From CAZVWQ01 sp964631275 (GTDB lineage: Bacteria > Patescibacteriota > JACMRA01), in the NCBI GenBank assembly GCA_964631275.1, contig CAZVWQ010000009.1, forward strand, positions 1-45,559: 45,559 nucleotides of DNA. The letters run 5' to 3'. A program made the position numbers and the translations under genes. Below, piece after piece: positions 1 through 8,147 of the stretch. The stretch's first letter is position 1, and every line of letters begins with the position of its first letter. The notes under the pieces were generated by a model. The model saw only the letters and a program-made list of their open reading frames with translations. It was not told the origin of the DNA and did no database searches.

Positions 1-70
1 ATCAAGTATTTATGGTATTTACTTGATACTAGTTAAAACTTTGGGGGTGTAAGCTATTTTATGGGGTCAA
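1..70. repeat. Inverted repeat and sequence shared with the right window edge
   Basis: Bases 1-27 contain an 8-bp perfect inverted repeat (ATCAAGTA and TACTTGAT, 11-base loop). Bases 52-70 (GCTATTTTATGGGGTCAAA) recur, with one base fewer, in opposite orientation at about 45449-45467. At the right edge this motif lies just downstream of a possible transposase tail, so the left edge may hold the 3' flank of a second inverted copy of the same element. The pairing is seen; the interpretation is inference. Confidence 0.4.
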
Positions 71-124
71 AATATAAATCTAGAGATGAGATAAGGCTAT
101 TGTTTTGGTAGCTTGAGGAATTAA

Positions 125-2104
125 TTATATTTTTTGAAGCTGCTTAATCTGATATAAATTTTCTAGCTCATAGCCGAACTTACGATAATAATTTCGAGTA
201 CCAATTGCAGAAATAACTGCAATTTTTGGATAGCCTAGTTGAATTAAAATCTGTTCAGCAATTTTTAGCAAATGAGTTCCAAGTCCTAAATGTTGAGCTC
301 TACCTTTTTCTTTATTACCTAATTGCAAAGATTTACCATAGACGTGAACTTCTCTAATTACTCCTGAATTAGATAATTCTAGCAAAAACGGATGTCTAAA
401 ACTTATAAATTGATTATTGAATGCCTTTAAATTTAAGAAAAAATTTGTATAATCTAGTTCTTTATCAAAAATTTCTGTCAAATAGACTTCTGGTAAATTA
501 AGTCTCAAAAAACCGACTATCTGGTTTGGATTAATTAATTGTAAGTTTTTTTTAGTTACAAATTGAATAAAAATTTCTGTTCCATTGGAGACTTTATAAG
601 AATTAAACTTAAGCTCTAGATCTTCAAAAGAAACCTTTTGATTTTTAATTTCTCTACTTCTAATATCAGACCTAAAAAAACCTTTTTTATCGAGATTTTT
701 TTCTGCTAACTCTCTAAAATTAGTAACCTTGTTGCCAACTACAATATCTGTACCAGGTATATCTCTAATAATTCTAGTTAACCTACAATATTCTGGTGTC
801 TGACTAATTGTAGTAGAAACTACTAGCAGAAGTTCTTCTTGGGTGTAAGGTTTCCATAAACCTTTTTGGTAATAATCCATTAATTCTGCAGTTTCGATTA
901 ATGAACACGGATATATTTTTAGTTCATCAGGTTTAAAATCAGGATCACTAAACAAAAGTTTATATTCTTCAATATCAGCCTCAGTAGTAGATCCATAAAG
1001 ATTAGCCATCCAATGTGCATGAATTTTGAAGCCAGCTTGTCTAAGTAACTTGATAGCATAACGAGTAGCCTTAACATCATGACCTCTTTTGTTGAGATTA
1101 AGAACTTTATTTTGTAAACTCTGAATTCCAATCTGAGCTTTGGTGCAGCCAAGTTTACGAATTCTAATAACTTCTTTTGGCGAAATCTTGTCTGGCCTAG
1201 TTTCGATAACCAAACCTACACACTTACATTTAGCTATTTCGTTCTTTTTTTGTTCCAGTTCTAACTCTTTCCAAGTCGATGATTCAATAGATTTCATTAA
1301 TTTATTTCCAGTTGATTTTATAATTTTAGTTACTGCCTCATTGTAACTAGTCTTAGACAATTCAGTAATTTCTTCAGCTTTGAGCTTAAAATCATCCTTA
1401 ACTTCATAATTTTTAGATTTAGATTTATCTTTAGTTAAAAAATTTTTATCAAAAAACTCCGGAATAATTGGCTCTTGGATTTTTTTCTCTATTTCGACTG
1501 TTTGGTCTATACCTTCACTAAAATTATTTAGAGCCTCAAAAATTCTTTTAATAAACCAGATTTGATAGCTTTCTGGATAAAAACTCCAAGTTCCTCCAAG
1601 AATAATTATTTCAATTTTGTCTACATTATGACCAATCGAATATAAGGCTTTAATTCGTCTATAGGTTTGTAAATAAGGGTCAAAATTATTTCTTTCTGCG
1701 CGTTGAGCACCTGGCTCGTCACTCAGGTAACTCTTTGGCATGCGTATATCATTAGGGCAAAATATACACTGTCCAGGACAAGGAAAAGGTTTAGTCAAAA
1801 CTGTTACTGGAGTTACACCTGATTGGGTTCTAACTGGTTTTAATTGAATTTTTTCAACAAAATTAGGATCTTCAGGAAAGTTAGATAAGTTTTCTTTTTT
1901 TAAGATATAATAAGCCTGGACTAGCTGATCTTTAGAAAAATAGCTGTTTCCATCCTTAGGATTCTTACTCAAGATTTTTCGTAGCTTAGGCCAATCTAGA
2001 TTAGGCTCTAAATCAATAGCCTCAAAAATTTTTAGAATCTGATTTTTATAAGGTTTATAATCAAATTTTGGTAACTCTCTTTGACTTAATCTTAAGTTAG
2101 ACAT
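125..2104 (-). CDS. Elp3-like radical SAM / acetyltransferase (tRNA U34 modification)
   Basis: Elp3 enzymes use a radical SAM centre and acetyl-CoA to build the carboxymethyl group on uridine 34 of tRNAs. The 659-residue protein has Cys109, Cys113 and Cys116 (CX3CX2C), then the family landmarks LSDEPGAQRAERNNFDPY, GGTWSFYPESY and VIETRPDKI, and a C-terminal GNAT domain (GRAQHLGLGTHLL, then SAIGTRNYYRKFGYELE). Residues ~195-292, between the GGTW and ETRPD motifs, form a lysine/glutamate-rich insertion that usual Elp3 proteins lack. I chose the ATG at 2104 rather than the TTG at 2143, because that TTG lies in a -35 box (TTGATA) with TATAGT after it and would leave a leader of only about 6 bases. 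Elp3 is known in few bacteria. Two U34 tRNAs (Gln-UUG, Ile-UAU) occur in the same window. Substrates are inferred from the family. Confidence 0.9.
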   Translation of the reverse strand: MSNLRLSQRELPKFDYKPYKNQILKIFEAIDLEPNLDWPKLRKILSKNPKDGNSYFSKDQLVQAYYILKKENLSNFPEDPNFVEKIQLKPVRTQSGVTPVTVLTKPFPCPGQCIFCPNDIRMPKSYLSDEPGAQRAERNNFDPYLQTYRRIKALYSIGHNVDKIEIIILGGTWSFYPESYQIWFIKRIFEALNNFSEGIDQTVEIEKKIQEPIIPEFFDKNFLTKDKSKSKNYEVKDDFKLKAEEITELSKTSYNEAVTKIIKSTGNKLMKSIESSTWKELELEQKKNEIAKCKCVGLVIETRPDKISPKEVIRIRKLGCTKAQIGIQSLQNKVLNLNKRGHDVKATRYAIKLLRQAGFKIHAHWMANLYGSTTEADIEEYKLLFSDPDFKPDELKIYPCSLIETAELMDYYQKGLWKPYTQEELLLVVSTTISQTPEYCRLTRIIRDIPGTDIVVGNKVTNFRELAEKNLDKKGFFRSDIRSREIKNQKVSFEDLELKFNSYKVSNGTEIFIQFVTKKNLQLINPNQIVGFLRLNLPEVYLTEIFDKELDYTNFFLNLKAFNNQFISFRHPFLLELSNSGVIREVHVYGKSLQLGNKEKGRAQHLGLGTHLLKIAEQILIQLGYPKIAVISAIGTRNYYRKFGYELENLYQIKQLQKI

Positions 2105-2116
2105 TGCCTTATCTTT

Positions 2117-2143
2117 ACTATAAAAACTTTCTAACTTTATCAA
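2117..2143 (-). promoter_or_regulatory. Promoter of the elp3-like gene, decides its start
   Basis: On the minus strand: TTGATA (2138-2143), 15-base spacer, TATAGT (2117-2122). The expected transcript start is about 6 bases before the ATG at 2104. The spacer is short, so support is moderate. Confidence 0.45.
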
Positions 2144-2210
2144 GGATAAATTAAGATTTTATAATCTTGGTAAATTTTTTTTCAAGTTTAGTTCTCATTA
2201 AACAACCTTC

Positions 2211-2227
2211 AGGTAAAGCTTTTACCT
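2211..2227. repeat. Short perfect inverted repeat between divergent genes
   Basis: AGGTAAA and TTTACCT separated by GCT, in the divergent gap between the elp3-like gene and the membrane-protein gene. There is no T-run on either side, so it is more likely an operator-type palindrome than a terminator. Confidence 0.35.
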
Positions 2228-2381
2228 TATAAAATAAGATAGTTTAGGAGCCATAATAAATTCAATATATTTTTTTTAGATCAACCTTTCTTATAAAACT
2301 AATATTGGTTTTGAAGTATTCTCAAAAAATAAAGTTCAAAAAACCTAGAGACTTATTTTAAAAAAATAGACTTATTTAATT

Positions 2382-2410
2382 TTGACCAAGTCCAAAAAAT
2401 AAACCAAAAT
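2382..2410 (+). promoter_or_regulatory. Candidate leaderless promoter of the 347-residue protein gene
   Basis: TTGACC (2382-2387), 17-base spacer, CAAAAT (2405-2410, four of six consensus bases). Only six bases separate the -10 box from the ATG at 2417, so transcription would begin at the start codon. Confidence 0.4.
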
Positions 2411-2416
2411 ATTAAA

Positions 2417-3460
2417 ATGATTAAAACTAATAATCATAGCGAAACTGAAAGTAATAGACAAAAAAGCAATAAAAATAAGAAAAAAACAGACTCTAGCAGA
2501 AACAAAAAAATTTTAAGCTTAGTTGAAATTGAGGAACCAAAGTTTCCTGGTCAAGGTAGGCAAAAAAAAAGTATAGAAAATAACATTCTTATTGAAGGCT
2601 GGAGAATTTTATCTTTTATGGCTATGATTTTGATTATTGCCAGCTTTATGGTTTTATATTCTAGTTTTTATCCTGAAAGTATCCAGAGTGATTTTATTTG
2701 GTTAGAGCATGAAAAAAGTAAACTTTATGCCAGCTACGAAAAACTCCTTCGTCAAGAAAATAAGGATATAGAATATATTTCGACTGAACAGTCAGAAGAA
2801 TGCACAAAAATAAGTTTGGATGTTTCTGAAAAAGCTAAGTCTTCCTACCAAGATAATCTTTATACTTTACGATCGATCGAGAATCAAATTATAAACCAAA
2901 AAAAATTAAAAAATAATCGAAGAATTTTTATTAACGATAGGGAAATAGAATATTACAACAAAAGCTTTGACCATCTTTTAGAACTGGCTGATAATTATAG
3001 AAATCACGAACAAAATAAATTTCTAGCTAGTCAAGAAATATCTTCTATTTTTAATTCTTTGACTAACCTTTGTAACTTCAAAAATATGGATGAAGGTAAA
3101 AAAGACTTCTTACTTACTGAGGTAGAATCTGGTATAAAGAAAATAAGGGATCTAAAAATTAACCCTGACACTAAAATAGAATCTAGGATACGAAGAATTT
3201 TGTATTTAGTTAGCCCACAAAAATATCTAAGTGAAGATGAGCAAAATAGACCTCTTTTGAGTAGTGAAAACAAAGATGAAGTATTTCAATCGGAGCTTCT
3301 AGAAATTCAAAAATTTAGAACTAAAGATTTGGTCGAAACTCCGGTTTTTCAGTCAAAAGAATTATTTATTAATAACTTTAAAGAATTTGAAAACTGGCAA
3401 AAATCCTTTGTTAGTAACCAAAATAACCTAGAAGATAAAGTGTTTTTTATTTTGAGTTAA
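2417..3460 (+). CDS. Single-pass membrane protein of unknown function
   Basis: I do not recognise this 347-residue protein. It has a basic, asparagine/serine/lysine-rich cytoplasmic N-terminus of about 60 residues, one membrane helix near residues 64-84 (FMAMILIIASFMVLYSS), and a charged, mostly helical outer part of about 260 residues. That part contains several coiled-coil-like stretches and two cysteines. N-in topology follows from the positive-inside rule. No catalytic motif is visible. The gene stands alone: the elp3-like gene upstream diverges and the gap downstream is over 300 bases. A structural envelope role is possible but not shown. Confidence 0.75.
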   Translation: MIKTNNHSETESNRQKSNKNKKKTDSSRNKKILSLVEIEEPKFPGQGRQKKSIENNILIEGWRILSFMAMILIIASFMVLYSSFYPESIQSDFIWLEHEKSKLYASYEKLLRQENKDIEYISTEQSEECTKISLDVSEKAKSSYQDNLYTLRSIENQIINQKKLKNNRRIFINDREIEYYNKSFDHLLELADNYRNHEQNKFLASQEISSIFNSLTNLCNFKNMDEGKKDFLLTEVESGIKKIRDLKINPDTKIESRIRRILYLVSPQKYLSEDEQNRPLLSSENKDEVFQSELLEIQKFRTKDLVETPVFQSKELFINNFKEFENWQKSFVSNQNNLEDKVFFILS

Positions 3461-3786
3461 AAAAACAGGTAATTGATAATCATTTGTAGTTGCTTTTGAA
3501 TAAAAGAATCTAAAATATTAGATTAACAGAAAATTCTAAATTACAATTTTTGAAATAGTTAAAAGTATTTGTTTTAAAGGACAAGTGCCTTCCAAATTCA
3601 ATTAAGTTTAACCCTACTATTCAGTTTGATTATGGAATGGGTCCATCTTCAAATAAAAATTTGTTAGAAATTTATTAGATTTATAAAGAAGAAGGCTTAA
3701 TAGTTTATAACACCTATTTATTGACTATTGTCTTTTTTTGTGCTATATAAAAACTTGCATATAGCAATGAATATAACTAAATACTA

Positions 3787-3891
3787 ATGAACGAATTTGC
3801 AAGCATACTAAGTCAATTTTTAGCTTTTCTCTTGCTGGGGCTTTTTGGTGCACTTTTGGCTATGATATTTTTCCCTGATTTGTTTTTTTAA
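3787..3891 (+). CDS. Possible 34-residue membrane micropeptide
   Basis: The ATG-to-TAA frame reads MNEFASILSQ, then a ~20-residue hydrophobic helix (FLAFLLLGLFGALLAMIFF), then PDLFF. This is the form of a small single-pass membrane peptide. It lies alone in a long gap. The GCT/TTT-rich content could also give a hydrophobic frame by chance in AT-rich DNA, and no ribosome site helps decide. Conservation in relatives would settle it. Confidence 0.3.
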   Translation: MNEFASILSQFLAFLLLGLFGALLAMIFFPDLFF

Positions 3892-3930
3892 TTTTTTTAG
3901 CTTACAATAAAAGTTTAGAATGGCTCTACT

Positions 3931-4030
3931 TACTCAAATCAATTCAAATTAGGACTTTTTGGGGTTTCGATATTCCTTTTTGATACTGATTAAATCAAAT
4001 TAAAACTAAAATTGCTTTACGGTAAATATA
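3931..4030 (+). repeat. Family C interspersed repeat, diverged copy
   Basis: It begins TACTCAAATCAATTCAAATT and continues through TTTTTGATACTGATTAAAT, matching the left half of the full copy at 37054-37176 (in reverse) and copies at about 6584 and 29202. The right end is eroded. Confidence 0.5.
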
Positions 4031-4183
4031 AATAATCCTCAAAAATAGTTGTTTTTTATTAAATAAGGTAGGGGGAGGAGTTTTTTACAAACTAATGTTT
4101 TTACTTGTTAGTAAACAAAAAATCCTTATTTTGTGAGTTAATTAGGTAAGGTTTGTTTTATATCCAAAAAAATCCAACAGCAA

Positions 4184-4212
4184 TTGACATTTTTTATAAA
4201 ATCTAACATTAT
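4184..4212 (+). promoter_or_regulatory. Promoter of the pilin-like gene
   Basis: TTGACA (4184-4189), 17-base spacer, CATTAT (4207-4212). The TTG of this -35 box would otherwise be read as a start codon. The transcript would start near 4219, giving a ~13-base leader before the ATG at 4232. Confidence 0.55.
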
Positions 4213-4231
4213 TATCATAATAAACTTGTTT

Positions 4232-4660
4232 ATGAATTTAGTCAAAAAAGTCTGTAAAATAGTTTCTCTAAGTTTAATCTCTGTGAGTTTTTTTAGCTTA
4301 GTTTTTACTAACTATAATCCTTTCTCAGTTAGTGTTGAGGCTCAAAATCTACCAGGTTCAGAAATGATATGTGGGGGACCTTGCCCACTTATTGGTGGCG
4401 ATAACTTTGAGTTTGATCGTGAAGGTATTTTTAGATTTATTATTATAATTGCTAGATTATTAACTTTTATAGGTGTTGGTTTGGCTGTGCTTTTTTTTGT
4501 TTGGGGTGGAATTCAATTTATTATTGGAAAAGACGAAGAAGCCAAAAAAGCTATATTTAATGCTATTATTGGATTAGTGATAATTATTCTAGCTTATACT
4601 GTAGTAGTTTTAATAATTAATCTATCTACTGGGACTATAATCTCTGACCTAGGTTTTTAA
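4232..4660 (+). CDS. TrbC/VirB2-type pilin-like membrane protein
   Basis: This 142-residue protein has a basic N-terminus and signal sequence (about residues 1-35), a short loop with CGGPCP, and two membrane helices: FIIIIARLLTFIGVGLAVLFF and AIIGLVIIILAYTVVVLII. The loop between them reads GGIQFIIGKDEEAKKAIF. This layout, especially the GG-x6-GK(D/E)EE-type loop, is typical of the TrbC/VirB2 major pilin family, which is common as isolated genes in candidate-phyla bacteria. No other type IV secretion gene is present here, so assembly into a pilus is inference. The start is the ATG at 4232, because the upstream TTG at 4184 is part of the promoter. Confidence 0.75.
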   Translation: MNLVKKVCKIVSLSLISVSFFSLVFTNYNPFSVSVEAQNLPGSEMICGGPCPLIGGDNFEFDREGIFRFIIIIARLLTFIGVGLAVLFFVWGGIQFIIGKDEEAKKAIFNAIIGLVIIILAYTVVVLIINLSTGTIISDLGF

Positions 4661-5095
4661 AATAATTTAAGATAAGTCATGGACAAAATAACTTCTATAA
4701 AACCTGTTTGATTGCTTACCCTTTTAAAAAAAGATTTTAATTTTTAATTATTCAAAAATTGTAGTTTAGAATTTCTGTTAACCTGATATTTTTAAATTTT
4801 TTATTCAAAATCAGCTACAAGAGATTAGCTGTACATTTTTGAACACCCTATTTACATTCCGAGAAGCTATTTTTATTCTTAAAACAAAGCACTTTTTGAA
4901 ATACAAAATTTTTTACTAGCATTTTTTAAAATATCCACAAAATTAGATTTAAATTTAAAAGTGGCTTGAAATTCGCTTAAACCTTTTAATAATCAAGTTT
5001 TTGGAGGTTTTTTGCAGTTAAAAGTATAAATAGTACTTAATAAATTTACAAGTAAGGCTATTTTGACAAAATATAATTCCTGCTTGTTTTTTATT
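4661..5095. other. Non-coding gap upstream of the aldehyde dehydrogenase gene
   Basis: Bases ~4830-4862 resemble the family F repeat (36075-36116), and 4921-5017 is one arm of the family G inverted pair. No open frame looks coding. Confidence 0.6.
4921..5017 (-). repeat. Family G repeat, left arm of an inverted pair
   Basis: Read on the minus strand this segment runs CAAAAAACCTCCAAAAACTT, then ATTATTAAAAGGTTTAAGC, then a stretch ending TTTTGTGGATATTTTA. The same order occurs on the plus strand at 7352-7446 with scattered mismatches. The two arms bracket the aldehyde dehydrogenase gene and tRNA-Gln. Confidence 0.65.
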
Positions 5096-5116
5096 TTATG
5101 ATCTTTTTTATCATAA
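5096..5116. promoter_or_regulatory. Palindromic operator candidate over the aldehyde dehydrogenase promoter
   Basis: TTATGAT (5096-5102) and ATCATAA (5110-5116) form a perfect 7-bp inverted repeat with a 7-base spacer. The right arm overlaps the candidate -35 box (5108-5113), a position suited to a repressor site. Confidence 0.45.
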
Positions 5117-5137
5117 TTAAACTCAATCTAATATTAT
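5108..5137 (+). promoter_or_regulatory. Candidate leaderless promoter of the aldehyde dehydrogenase gene
   Basis: TTATCA (5108-5113), 18-base spacer, TATTAT (5132-5137). Seven bases follow before the ATG at 5145, so the first transcribed base would be at or next to the start codon. Confidence 0.4.
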
Positions 5138-5144
5138 AAAACTT

Positions 5145-6548
5145 ATGATGCAATCAACTAATCCAGCAACTGGAGAAATTTTATCCGAAATCAAAACACA
5201 TACTTCTAAAGAAGTGAGTCACAAATTAATCAAAGCTGAAGAAACTTTCCACTATTGGAGAAAAAAGAGTTTTCAGGATAGAGGTAAAAAAATGTTTAGG
5301 TTAGCTGAAGTTCTTAGAGAAAAAAGACAAATTTATGCCAGCTTAATCAGTAGAGAAATGGGAATGCCTATTAGTCAGAGTTTAGCAGAAATAGAAAAAA
5401 CTGCTCAAGTTGCGGAGTATTATGCCGAAAATGCAGCTATAATTTTAGCAGACAAACCTATAGACACAGGATCAAAAGAAAGTTTTATTAAACATGACCC
5501 AATGGGTATAATTTTGCATGTAGCTCCTTGGAACTTTCCAATTTATTTGGCTTTGAGACCTGTACTTCCCGCAATTATGGCAGGTAATACAGTACTCATG
5601 AAGCATTCTTCTAACGTTCCTCAGATTAGCCAAGCTATTGAGAGTTTATTTATTGAAGCTGATTTTGAAGAAGGTATATTTCAGAGTTTGTTAATTCCTG
5701 GTAAAGAAGTTGAACCAGTTATCAGAGATTCCAGAATTAAAATGGTCACTTTAATTGGTAGTGAACAAGCTGGTATGCAAATAGCAAAAGTAGCCGGAGA
5801 AGAAATCAAAAAAACAGTTATGGAGCTAGGAGGAAGCGATGCTTTTATTGTTCTTGCTGATGCTGATTTTGAAAAAGTATTTCCTCAAGCTACTGCCGCT
5901 AGACTCAGAAACTGCGGTCAAAGCTGTAATGCAGCCAAAAGATTTATTGTCATGGAAGAAGTTGCTAATCAATTCATTGCTCGGATGAAAACTGAATTTG
6001 AAGAGCAAATTCCTGGAGATCCGTTAGAAGACAAAACTCAAATCGGACCTATAGCAACAAGTAATTCTTTAGATGATATTAAAAGACAAGTCGAAGAATC
6101 GATAATCGAAGGGGCTGAAATAATTACTGGCGGTCACGGTCACTCAGCAAAATTAACTAAAGAGTGGAAGGCTTTTTTGGATGAACATAAACAAGGATAC
6201 TACTATCCACCGACTATCTTAACTAAAATAACCAAGGAAATGCCTGTTTATAACCAAGAAATTTTTGGACCAATTGCTCCGATTATTATAGTTCAGAGTT
6301 TAGAAGAAGCAATTCAGGTAGCCAACGACTCACCTTACGGACTTAGTAGTAGTCTTTGGACTGAAGATTACAATTTAGCCAAAACTTTAATTAGCGAACT
6401 AGAAGTTGGAAATGTGTTTATTAATTCGATGGTTAGATCCAATATAAAAATGCCTTACGGAGGGGTCAAAAAATCTGGCTATGGTCGTGAAATGGGAGAA
6501 TATGGAATTTTAGAAATGGTTAATATCAAAACAGTGGTCATAAAATAA
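5145..6548 (+). CDS. NAD(P)-dependent aldehyde dehydrogenase, succinate-semialdehyde type
   Basis: This 467-residue enzyme would oxidise an aldehyde to its acid with NAD(P)+. It shows PWNFPIYLALRPVLPAIMAG (cofactor fold), TLIGSEQAG, the general base Glu227 in MELGGSD, the catalytic Cys261 in NCGQSCNAAKRF, and EIFGPIAP near the end. Length and the GQSC motif fit the succinate-semialdehyde (GabD/YneI-like) branch, but the substrate cannot be fixed by eye. The first ATG is immediately followed by a second ATG; either could be used. It stands alone, without a transaminase or other GABA-pathway gene. A palindrome overlaps its promoter, and inverted repeats flank the gene together with tRNA-Gln. 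Confidence 0.9.
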   Translation: MMQSTNPATGEILSEIKTHTSKEVSHKLIKAEETFHYWRKKSFQDRGKKMFRLAEVLREKRQIYASLISREMGMPISQSLAEIEKTAQVAEYYAENAAIILADKPIDTGSKESFIKHDPMGIILHVAPWNFPIYLALRPVLPAIMAGNTVLMKHSSNVPQISQAIESLFIEADFEEGIFQSLLIPGKEVEPVIRDSRIKMVTLIGSEQAGMQIAKVAGEEIKKTVMELGGSDAFIVLADADFEKVFPQATAARLRNCGQSCNAAKRFIVMEEVANQFIARMKTEFEEQIPGDPLEDKTQIGPIATSNSLDDIKRQVEESIIEGAEIITGGHGHSAKLTKEWKAFLDEHKQGYYYPPTILTKITKEMPVYNQEIFGPIAPIIIVQSLEEAIQVANDSPYGLSSSLWTEDYNLAKTLISELEVGNVFINSMVRSNIKMPYGGVKKSGYGREMGEYGILEMVNIKTVVIK

Positions 6549-6583
6549 ATATAAAACTCATTTGAAATTTTTTACCACTTTAT

Positions 6584-6683
6584 ACCTCAAACTAATACAA
6601 ATTAGGGCTCTTTTAATTTTTAAAAATACTTTTTGATGCTGATTAAAATTAAATAAAACAAAAATTTTAAACTTTCAAGAAAC
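6584..6683 (+). repeat. Family C interspersed repeat copy
   Basis: From CCTCAAACTAATACAAATTA to AAACTTTCAAGAAACTG, closely parallel to 29202-29333. It runs straight into a family B copy. Confidence 0.5.
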
Positions 6684-6791
6684 TGTCGTTACGATAATTA
6701 AACGTTAAGAATTTAGCTTAATAAAGGATTTATTTCTTTATGAAGAGGTAAATTTAGGGTAATAGTAAATAATAGCAAACGGATTAGGCAT
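6684..6791 (+). repeat. Family B interspersed repeat copy
   Basis: Contains the family core TTAAGAATTTAGCTTAATAA, GGATTTATTTCTTTATGAAG and GCAAACGGATTAGG, with a short internal insertion. It abuts the preceding family C copy. Confidence 0.55.
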
Positions 6792-6926
6792 ATAGATAAA
6801 GCTAAGTGTAATATTTGTACTTAAATTTTGTTAATTTAAAGCTAATATTTTTAGTTTATTTGATAGAAAGTATAATTTTTTGATTCTTGACGATTAGCTA
6901 TTTTTTGTTTTTACTTGCTAAGTTAT

Positions 6927-7000
6927 TCGGAGATCGTCTAGTGGTAGGACTCTGGGTTTTGGTCCCAGCAACTGGGGTTCGAATCCCTATCTCCGAACCA
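6927..7000 (+). tRNA. tRNA-Gln (anticodon UUG)
   Basis: Acceptor stem TCGGAGA/TCTCCGA pairs perfectly. The D arm is GTC...GAC. The anticodon stem CTGGG/CCCAG encloses the loop TTTTGGT with anticodon TTG (6959-6961). The T arm TGGGG-TTCGAAT-CCCTA follows, and CCA is encoded in the gene (6998-7000). It should read CAA and, by wobble, CAG. U34 is the position that Elp3-type enzymes modify. Confidence 0.95.
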
Positions 7001-7557
7001 ACATTGACTACCTTGATTTTTATACAAAAAATAAAAACGGTTTTTTAAGATTAAATTCAGCTTTTTGCCCTGTTTGAAGTGAGCTCGAAATTAGATATTT
7101 TAGGATTTGGTTTTTTTTCTATAGAATTCAAACTTTTAAAAACTTTTCTTCAGCTAGTTCGTACCAAATTGATAAGGGATAATTTCTAATCCTGTAACTG
7201 TTATCGTGTCAACTTGTATAAGTTTTTAGGCAAAATTAACTCCTAAGCAAACTACTTATTTGGTTATTAAAAAGATATACCTAAGCTTACACTAATTTTT
7301 ACTTTTAGATTAAATAGGTGTTAGTTTTTAAGCACTATTTACATTTTCAATCACAAAAAACCTCCAAAAACTTTATTATTAAAAGGTTTAAGCTAATTTC
7401 AAGCTACTTTTAAATTTTAAATCTAATTTTGTGGATATTTTAGAATAAAATCCTACAAGAAAAATTTTACAAAAAATGCTCTTTAACTAAACTGTATTTC
7501 ATTGAAATCTAGAAATTGGGTAATAATTACTAAAAGGGTGCAAAAAATAACTTTAAG
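7001..7557. other. Non-coding gap after tRNA-Gln
   Basis: Apart from the family G arm (7352-7446), I see only AT-rich sequence and no terminator-like hairpin or coding frame. Confidence 0.6.
7352..7446 (+). repeat. Family G repeat, right arm of an inverted pair
   Basis: Inverted counterpart of 4921-5017. The conserved blocks include ACAAAAAACCTCCAAAAACT, AAAAGGTTTAAGC and AATTTTGTGGATATTTTA. Confidence 0.65.
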
Positions 7558-7584
7558 TTTACAAAAAAATAAAATTTTTAGAAT
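7558..7584 (+). promoter_or_regulatory. Candidate promoter of the ferric-reductase-like gene
   Basis: TTTACA (7558-7563), 15-base spacer, TAGAAT (7579-7584). Eight bases separate the -10 box from the ATG at 7593, so the leader would be zero to one base. The spacer is short. Confidence 0.35.
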
Positions 7585-7592
7585 CTAATACT

Positions 7593-8147
7593 ATGTCTAT
7601 TTTTGGTAATTTAGGTAATTTTGCTGGATTTTTATCGCTTTTATTTTATATATTTACACTTATCCCAACAATTGTTAGGGTGGTTTTACCTCGTTTTCGT
7701 AAAAATTCTTTTGTTTTATCGCTAACCAAAAAACGCAGAGAAGTAGGTATCATGGCTTGGATTTTTGGAATGATTCATGGAACTTATATTTTGTTTGAAA
7801 GAAATCTCAATCTTCTAGATCCTAGCGTAGCTATAAAATATTTTCAAGGTTTAACTTTGATTACAATTTTTACTTTATTAGCTGTTACTTCTAACGATTA
7901 TAGCCTTAAAAAATTAAAGAAAAACTGGAAAAATTTGCATCGTTTAACTTACTTAGCTTTAGTCTTTATCCCTTGGCACGTTTTAGATAAAATGTGGGGT
8001 AATTTTACGATATGGACTTATTTAGGGTTAGTTATGATGCTCTTTACTATTTATTTTATGTTTAGCAGATACTACATCCAAGTTTTAAACAAAAAAGAAA
8101 ACACCCAGCATAAATCTCCCGAACACTTGCATAAAACAAAAAACTAA
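7593..8147 (+). CDS. Ferric-reductase-like (MsrQ-like) haem-binding membrane protein
   Basis: A 184-residue protein with about five membrane helices. Histidines lie in GMIHGTYILF, NLHRLTYL and FIPWHVLDKM, and a loop reads LKKLKKNWKNLHRL just before the fourth helix. This pattern (xLGxxWxxLHRLxYL, then a second His in the next turn) is that of the ferric reductase-like transmembrane domain, which includes MsrQ, the haem partner of the periplasmic methionine sulfoxide reductase MsrP. No MsrP or flavin-binding domain is nearby, so the electron acceptor is unknown. The C-terminus is a short charged tail. It stands alone between long gaps. Confidence 0.7.
   Translation: MSIFGNLGNFAGFLSLLFYIFTLIPTIVRVVLPRFRKNSFVLSLTKKRREVGIMAWIFGMIHGTYILFERNLNLLDPSVAIKYFQGLTLITIFTLLAVTSNDYSLKKLKKNWKNLHRLTYLALVFIPWHVLDKMWGNFTIWTYLGLVMMLFTIYFMFSRYYIQVLNKKENTQHKSPEHLHKTKN

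Larger units (their letters stand above)
3461..4183. other. Long non-coding gap with repeat remnants
   Basis: It contains a decayed family E segment (~3590-3655), the possible micro-ORF at 3787, a family C copy from 3931, and a G-rich spot near 4069-4083. No gene longer than 34 codons is convincing. Confidence 0.6.

Noticed and set aside
4184..4231. TTG start extending the pilin-like protein by 16 residues
   Set aside because: The TTG is the first half of a TTGACA -35 box with a 17-base spacer to CATTAT, and the ATG at 4232 begins a normal signal sequence.
5063..5077. TTGACA and TATAAT as an aldehyde dehydrogenase promoter
   Set aside because: The two boxes are only three bases apart, so they cannot act together; the site at 5108-5137 is better placed.
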